Shown here one piece after another: positions 21,201 through 23,580 of a stretch of 23,580 nucleotides of DNA; position 1 is the first letter of the stretch; each line of letters begins with the position of its first letter. A model generated the notes under the pieces. It ran no database searches. It was not told the origin of the DNA and saw only the letters and a list, made by a program, of their open reading frames with translations. The position numbers were made by a program, and so were the translations under genes. Source of the stretch: Lachnospiraceae bacterium UBA2860 (GTDB lineage: Bacteria; Bacillota; Clostridia; Lachnospirales; Lachnospiraceae); the NCBI GenBank assembly GCA_002350625.1, contig DEFE01000041.1:53637-77216 (forward strand). The letters are read 5' to 3'.

Positions 21201-21668
21201 ACGATCTTCATGTACGGGCGCGCGCTCTTCACGACGGAGTTTGACATCATCCGGCAGCACCCCGAGCTCGGCGCCATTTTGCTCGAGAAGCACGCTTCGA
21301 CACGCGAATACGCAGACATCGCCCGCGGCCATCACCTGTGGTATAACGGCAAGAGCGGCTATCCGGCTGAATTCTCCCTGAATGACAGCCCTTACAAGAC
21401 GATCATCCTCATCGTCGCCTGTGCCGACTGCATGGACGCCGCCACGGACAGTGTCGGCAGGAGTTACCGCGGCGGCATCTCTCTCGAGGCGTATCTGGAC
21501 GAAGTGCGCAGCGGCGCCGGCACGCGCTATGCGCCGTTCCTTCCGGAGCTGCTCGAACGGGAGGAGGTTCTCGAGGATCTGAAGTATCTCTTAACGAACG
21601 GAAGGCAGCGCGCTTACAAGAAGGCCTGGCTGCTGCTGAGGGGCGTGCAGGATTCCTTTACGGAGTGA
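18249..21668 (+). CDS. M32 carboxypeptidase fused to a C-terminal HD-GYP domain
   Basis: This is one uninterrupted 1139-residue frame. Residues 1-502 form a full M32 (Taq-type) zinc carboxypeptidase. It has HPFTDLLNPDDVRVTTHY, the zinc motif HECGH at 268-272, the third ligand Glu298 in HESVSR, GMLQDSHWASSFGYFPTY, and the typical end EKYSLIYRL. Residues about 503-910 are a helical region of unknown fold. From about 915 follows an HD-GYP-type phosphohydrolase: His922, HD at 975-976 in CHDFGK, HPELG from 1004, HH at 1028-1029, SGYP ending at 1039, and Asp1060/Asp1063 in ADCMDAATD. M32 enzymes trim peptides from the C-terminus in the cytoplasm; HD-GYP domains commonly cleave cyclic di-GMP or related nucleotides. 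No signal peptide or membrane segment is seen. The ATG at 18249 has GGGGGAA upstream; an in-frame TTG at 18231 is less likely. The canonical HHExxDG motif is changed to HHLWYNG, so nucleotide specificity is open. Confidence 0.95.
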   Translation: MSLSPKLDALLTEITRYDHASRIISFDQMTICPDLGRPYAGEIAALMRTKAFEKMQNKAFIDAVLALHDLRGTLDEWESALENRLYRLYLHTKNRSITETAQEEELKSRAFTDWMKAREEDDFRIFAPALTALIASEKARVAAFETETAAEEAMSDYARMLDENEPGLTEETLDALFKRCLEHLPELLKAVTESDKQPRVDFLSRPVTDEQQDALTRYLLDLLGFDTKRGAYGLTQHPFTDLLNPDDVRVTTHYEPNSFLSNMYSVLHECGHGLFEQLQPRDNHKYHIADNKTMGMHESVSRFYENVIGRSREFIHLIYPKLCEIFPQVFFDVGEEDLYEAVNAVTPSLIRMDADELTYTLHIIIRYELEKQLIDGSLSVDDLPAAWNKAYEEMLGVAPASDLTGMLQDSHWASSFGYFPTYALGNFYGAMYLHAIRADFDFDTAVETGDFARINAWMAEHVFKRADRLRADEWIRDICGRELTADDFLAYLDEKYSLIYRLGDRHEARKEFESYRRHMIRIRRLSALQLDNITGTDAYRSALADNFRKIGDLARENRQVMDNVIMPILNSKDRLKGSTVRQLYSFNERLMDAWTHENIDLPVMSLLSARMMDDAYASHDDAYIIRQLDQEIIACNAMCIETRRILSKPELVAGVRKRGLRAMEKMMVYLEKDRFPSLDEESKQLVLINSRYGDGLFVTLMPLTEEERQARFAQLKRSIDLASDPFYLKEAPDYDWDYHLYRAYQYAANYDEFNNAGNYNADELKEICRYGDLLEQMWFDKRDRFEEIDNYAYNHAHVLRNHMHAGKISKETYRDELLTLYRNRAADNFDVDSITNNLELPGEYIATLDPRTVTEEQLQEADTMYREILSYVLRMPKTGVFYELMDYYAPMIFQFIELPGSISFEEMVLRSLAAFHPPTYIHSIMVAQISRCLTSHLIKTSPELFVGILGCESIEDVEASIYKIEEFIFHAALCHDFGKLIIIDTIFMYGRALFTTEFDIIRQHPELGAILLEKHASTREYADIARGHHLWYNGKSGYPAEFSLNDSPYKTIILIVACADCMDAATDSVGRSYRGGISLEAYLDEVRSGAGTRYAPFLPELLEREEVLEDLKYLLTNGRQRAYKKAWLLLRGVQDSFTE

Positions 21669-21698
21669 GCGGAGGACGGTTTTTAAGTTCGCAAAAGC

Positions 21699-21742
21699 AA
21701 AAAAGCAGGGATTTCTTCCTTCGGAAAAGAAAAAAGCAGGGA
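21699..21742 (+). repeat. 13-bp direct repeat before the terminator
   Basis: AAAAAAGCAGGGA occurs at 21699-21711 and 21730-21742, 31 bp apart. Between them TTTCTTCC and GGAAAAGAAA form a small imperfect hairpin. The second copy overlaps the 5' arm of the terminator stem, suggesting local duplication of terminator sequence. Confidence 0.5.
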
Positions 21743-21771
21743 CGGTCCGCTTTTGAACCATCCCTGTTTTT
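21737..21771. terminator. Bidirectional rho-independent terminator
   Basis: CAGGGACGGT and ACCATCCCTG form a 10-bp stem with one mismatch (21737-21746 / 21757-21766). It is followed by TTTTT on the plus strand and, on the minus strand, by CTTTTTTC. It can therefore end both the M32/HD-GYP transcript from the left and the 3D-domain protein transcript from the right. Confidence 0.8.
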
Positions 21772-21822
21772 ATGGACATATACAATCTTGTATGCGTTAA
21801 TGATACGATCTTAAAGAGATTG

Positions 21823-21911
21823 CCGTCAATGATTCTGTCGTTCATCCCCGGCAGTTCATGACTCTGCAGTTCATGACTCTACTGTTCCTACCCCTGCGGT
21901 TCATCACCCTA
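21823..21911. repeat. Degenerate 15-bp tandem repeat overlapping a stop codon
   Basis: Two near-identical units CAGTTCATGACTCTG and CAGTTCATGACTCTA (21852-21881) are followed by two more diverged units (CTGTTCCTACCCCTG, CGGTTCATCACCCTA). Weaker copies precede them from 21823, with the core GTTCAT repeated. The last unit includes the stop codon and the final codons of the 3D-domain protein (stop at 21904-21906). Confidence 0.7.
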
Positions 21912-23397
21912 CAAGATACACATCGGCATACTGAACGCCGAAGTCCAGGCAGGCGTCGTGGGAATCCATATAGATGTCCACGTGTCCGTAAGGCGTACCG
22001 CGGTCCTCTACCGTGTAGATATTGCCGTCAATGAGAAGTTTCGTGCCGAAATCAAGGCCTTCCATCGCAACGGTCCTTCCTTCGACCGGCATCGAGCCGC
22101 TGGCTGTCGGGTTGCCCGCCGTGCCGCAGCATCTCGCGCAGTTGCAGTAAGCCGTCAGCTTGAAGTTGCCAAGATACTTGCCGCTCTCCGAGCTGCTCTC
22201 GGAACTGCTCTCTTCTTCCTCGTCACTGTCATAGCCGGCGTCTTCTGAGGAGCTGTCCTCGTCGCTGTCGTAGTTCTCTTCCGAGTAGCTGTCTTCATTG
22301 CCGTCGTCCTCGTCATAGTCGTAGTCATCCTCATCAGATGTCTCGTCTTCGTCGTAGGACGCGCCGGTAAAGTTCTCTTCGTCTTCGTCATAAGACGCGT
22401 TGTCGTAGCCCTCATCATCGTCGTCATAGGAGGATGGTGTTTCTTCCTCTTCATCATAGGAATCGCTCTCGTCGTAGCTGTCATCCTGCTCTTCCGACGA
22501 TTCGTTTTCCTCTTCGTAAGAGTCCTCTTCGCGGCTGCTCTCTTCTTCCGCTTCGTTCTCTTCTTCTGCTTCGTTCTCTTCTTCCGCCCTGCGGGCTGCG
22601 GCCAGTGCTGCCGCTTCCTCCTCACGGCGCTGCTCTTCTAAGCGGGCCTGCTCTTCGGCTTCTGCCTGCTTCTCAAGACGCGCAAGGAGCTCCTGTCCGC
22701 TGCGGATTTTCTCGTTCAGATCAGAAGCTGTCAGCTCTTCTGCGCCGATCTTCTCCGTGTACTCGCTGATCTTCGTGTCGGTGCCCGCGACAAGCTTCTT
22801 GATTTCTTTCTGCTTAGCGTCGAGCTTTTCTTTGAGCTCCGTGAGATTTCTCTCCTCGTCGATCAGCTCGGCGGTTCTTGCAGCGAGCGCATCCTTCGTA
22901 TTCGTGCACGCCTCGATGCGCTCCTGATCATAGCGGGTCATCTCCTCAGCTTCCGCCGCCTTGTTCATGAGCTCGGTGACGCTGCCCGACTCCAGCAGTG
23001 TAACCATGAGGCCCTGGTCCATCTCTTCATAGATATAGCGGACGCGGGCTTCCATGGCACTGTACTGATTGTCAAGATCCGCTTTGGCGCGCGACACGGC
23101 ACCTCTTGCGATCTCCACCTCTGTCTTCTTCAGGTCGAGTTTCGACGAAAGAGAACTGAGATCCGTAGACAGCTGCTGCAGCTGTTTATTCAGGCTTGTC
23201 AGATACGTATTCAGATTCTGCTTTGTCGCTTCGAGAGAGGTAATTCTGTTCTCCGTAAGGGACAGCTCCGCCTCTGCCGCGTTCTGTTCGTTTCTCGCTG
23301 CCTCGATCTCGTCCCGGGTATCAGCTCCGGCGGGGGCGGCAAGTGCTGCGGTCATGGCGGCCAGAATCATAATGGTTACATATTTTTTACAACGCAT
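21904..23397 (-). CDS. Secreted coiled-coil wall protein with C-terminal 3D domain
   Basis: This 497-residue exported protein has a signal peptide (1-25, ending PAGA). Residues about 26-235 form a long coiled coil, with IRYIYEEMDQGLMVTLLESGS-like text typical of the PcsB/CwlO N-terminal region (here RVRYIYEEMDQGLMVTLLES). Residues about 236-400 are an extremely acidic Ser/Glu/Asp/Tyr linker with repeated SYDEDE-like words. Residues 406-497 are a 3D domain: YCNCARCCG, SGSMPVEGRTVAM, and the three aspartates at about 465, 474 and 478 (VEDRG, HVDIYMD). 3D domains (YocH, YuiC, Rpf-related) are lytic-transglycosylase-like folds that cut peptidoglycan. The ATG at 23397 has AAAGGAG 8 nt upstream; the GTG at 23406 lies within that site. 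A WalR-type box upstream fits a wall-homeostasis role. The substrate is inferred from the family. Confidence 0.93.
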   Translation of the reverse strand: MRCKKYVTIMILAAMTAALAAPAGADTRDEIEAARNEQNAAEAELSLTENRITSLEATKQNLNTYLTSLNKQLQQLSTDLSSLSSKLDLKKTEVEIARGAVSRAKADLDNQYSAMEARVRYIYEEMDQGLMVTLLESGSVTELMNKAAEAEEMTRYDQERIEACTNTKDALAARTAELIDEERNLTELKEKLDAKQKEIKKLVAGTDTKISEYTEKIGAEELTASDLNEKIRSGQELLARLEKQAEAEEQARLEEQRREEEAAALAAARRAEEENEAEEENEAEEESSREEDSYEEENESSEEQDDSYDESDSYDEEEETPSSYDDDDEGYDNASYDEDEENFTGASYDEDETSDEDDYDYDEDDGNEDSYSEENYDSDEDSSSEDAGYDSDEEEESSSESSSESGKYLGNFKLTAYCNCARCCGTAGNPTASGSMPVEGRTVAMEGLDFGTKLLIDGNIYTVEDRGTPYGHVDIYMDSHDACLDFGVQYADVYLVG

Positions 23398-23425
23398 GAT
23401 AATCACTCCTTTCGTTGTACGAGGG

Positions 23426-23578
23426 TCATTGTAACATGCTTCGTAATAATTTGAAAGGACTTTTTATCATTTTTGTAATATTTATGTAATATTTCAAACT
23501 TTCTCGATGGGCTCTGGATAAATATGCTCTATAAAATGGATCAAGTTGGCGCAGCACCAGCTCCATGTTCTCTCTTTG
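23426..23578 (-). CDS. Possible C-terminal end of an ORF from beyond the right edge
   Basis: An open frame of 50 codons runs in from the right edge and stops at 23426-23428. It contains ENMELVLRQLDPFYRAYL and SLKYYINITKMIKSPFKLL. The composition looks protein-like (mixed charged and hydrophobic residues), but it is AT-rich in its second half, unlike the other genes here, and it overlaps the predicted promoter of the 3D-domain gene. It has no recognisable family. It could also be a 46-residue small protein starting at its internal ATG, or chance. Low confidence. Confidence 0.3.
   Translation of the reverse strand, partial: QRENMELVLRQLDPFYRAYLSRAHRESLKYYINITKMIKSPFKLLRSMLQ
23428..23456 (-). 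promoter_or_regulatory. Putative promoter of the 3D-domain protein gene
   Basis: On the minus strand TTTCAA (23451-23456), 17 nt, then TACAAT (23428-23433) with an extended TGT before it. The transcript would start near 23421, about 24 nt before the ATG, leaving room for AAAGGAG. Confidence 0.6.
23474..23490 (+). promoter_or_regulatory. WalR-type binding site
   Basis: TGTAAT-ATTTA-TGTAAT fits the WalR (YycF) consensus TGTWAH-N5-TGTWAH exactly. It is centred about 61 bp upstream of the predicted transcription start of the 3D-domain gene but lies on the plus strand, opposite the gene. A weaker, out-of-register pair (TGTAAC, then CGTAAT) lies at about 23430-23447. WalR controls wall hydrolases such as yocH and cwlO in Bacillus. 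Confidence 0.55.
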
Positions 23579-23580
23579 CT

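Noticed and set aside
21591..21845. 84-codon open frame on the minus strand
   Set aside because: It crosses the terminator and runs antisense into the M32/HD-GYP gene; kept only as a possible domain remnant in its first part.

Overview
This window is GC-rich, tightly packed bacterial chromosome with good Shine-Dalgarno sites. It suggests a high-GC Clostridia member, most likely a Lachnospiraceae-type anaerobe. The evidence is a type III glutamine synthetase next to NADPH-type glutamate synthase, an LrgAB pair, a VanZ-like membrane protein, a PcsB/CwlO-like coiled-coil wall protein with a 3D domain, and an HD-GYP protein of the HHxWY variety. No tRNA, rRNA, CRISPR array, insertion sequence or phage gene was seen. 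The taxonomy is an inference from gene content.

Layout. The left edge (1-438) holds the start of an ammonium transporter gene (amt, minus strand), divergent from an asparagine synthase-type glutamine amidotransferase (asnB, 439-2031, plus). A WYL-domain regulator and lrgB/lrgA follow on the minus strand (2065-4145). A 691-residue secreted protein of unknown function lies on the plus strand (4435-6510) and overlaps the end of pyrG by 14 bp. From 16347 down to 6497 runs a minus-strand operon: type III glutamine synthetase, gltB, gltD, pyrG. Its divergent partner is a LysR-type regulator (16586-17539), which overlaps the end of a VanZ-like gene by 86 bp. A plus-strand gene of 1139 residues (18249-21668) encodes a complete M32 carboxypeptidase joined to a C-terminal HD-GYP module. 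The window closes with a secreted coiled-coil/3D-domain wall protein on the minus strand (21904-23397). A bidirectional terminator and a 15-nt tandem repeat lie between the last two genes. A possible partial ORF enters at the right edge.

How the genes fit together. Amt, glutamine synthetase, GltBD, AsnB and CTP synthase cover ammonium uptake, ammonium assimilation into glutamine and glutamate, and two glutamine-consuming amidations. Four promoters (amt, asnB, the glutamine synthetase operon and lysR) share one architecture: a LysR-type dyad (CATAY-N7-GTATG, with T-N11-A) followed at fixed spacing by a TTGAC -35 box. This suggests that the LysR protein encoded here controls a local nitrogen regulon. 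The amt and glutamine synthetase leaders each also carry a strong hairpin.

Most unusual items. These are the four-promoter regulon, the M32-HD-GYP fusion, the secreted acidic orphan protein, and a WalR-type box (TGTAAT-N5-TGTAAT) upstream of the 3D-domain wall gene.
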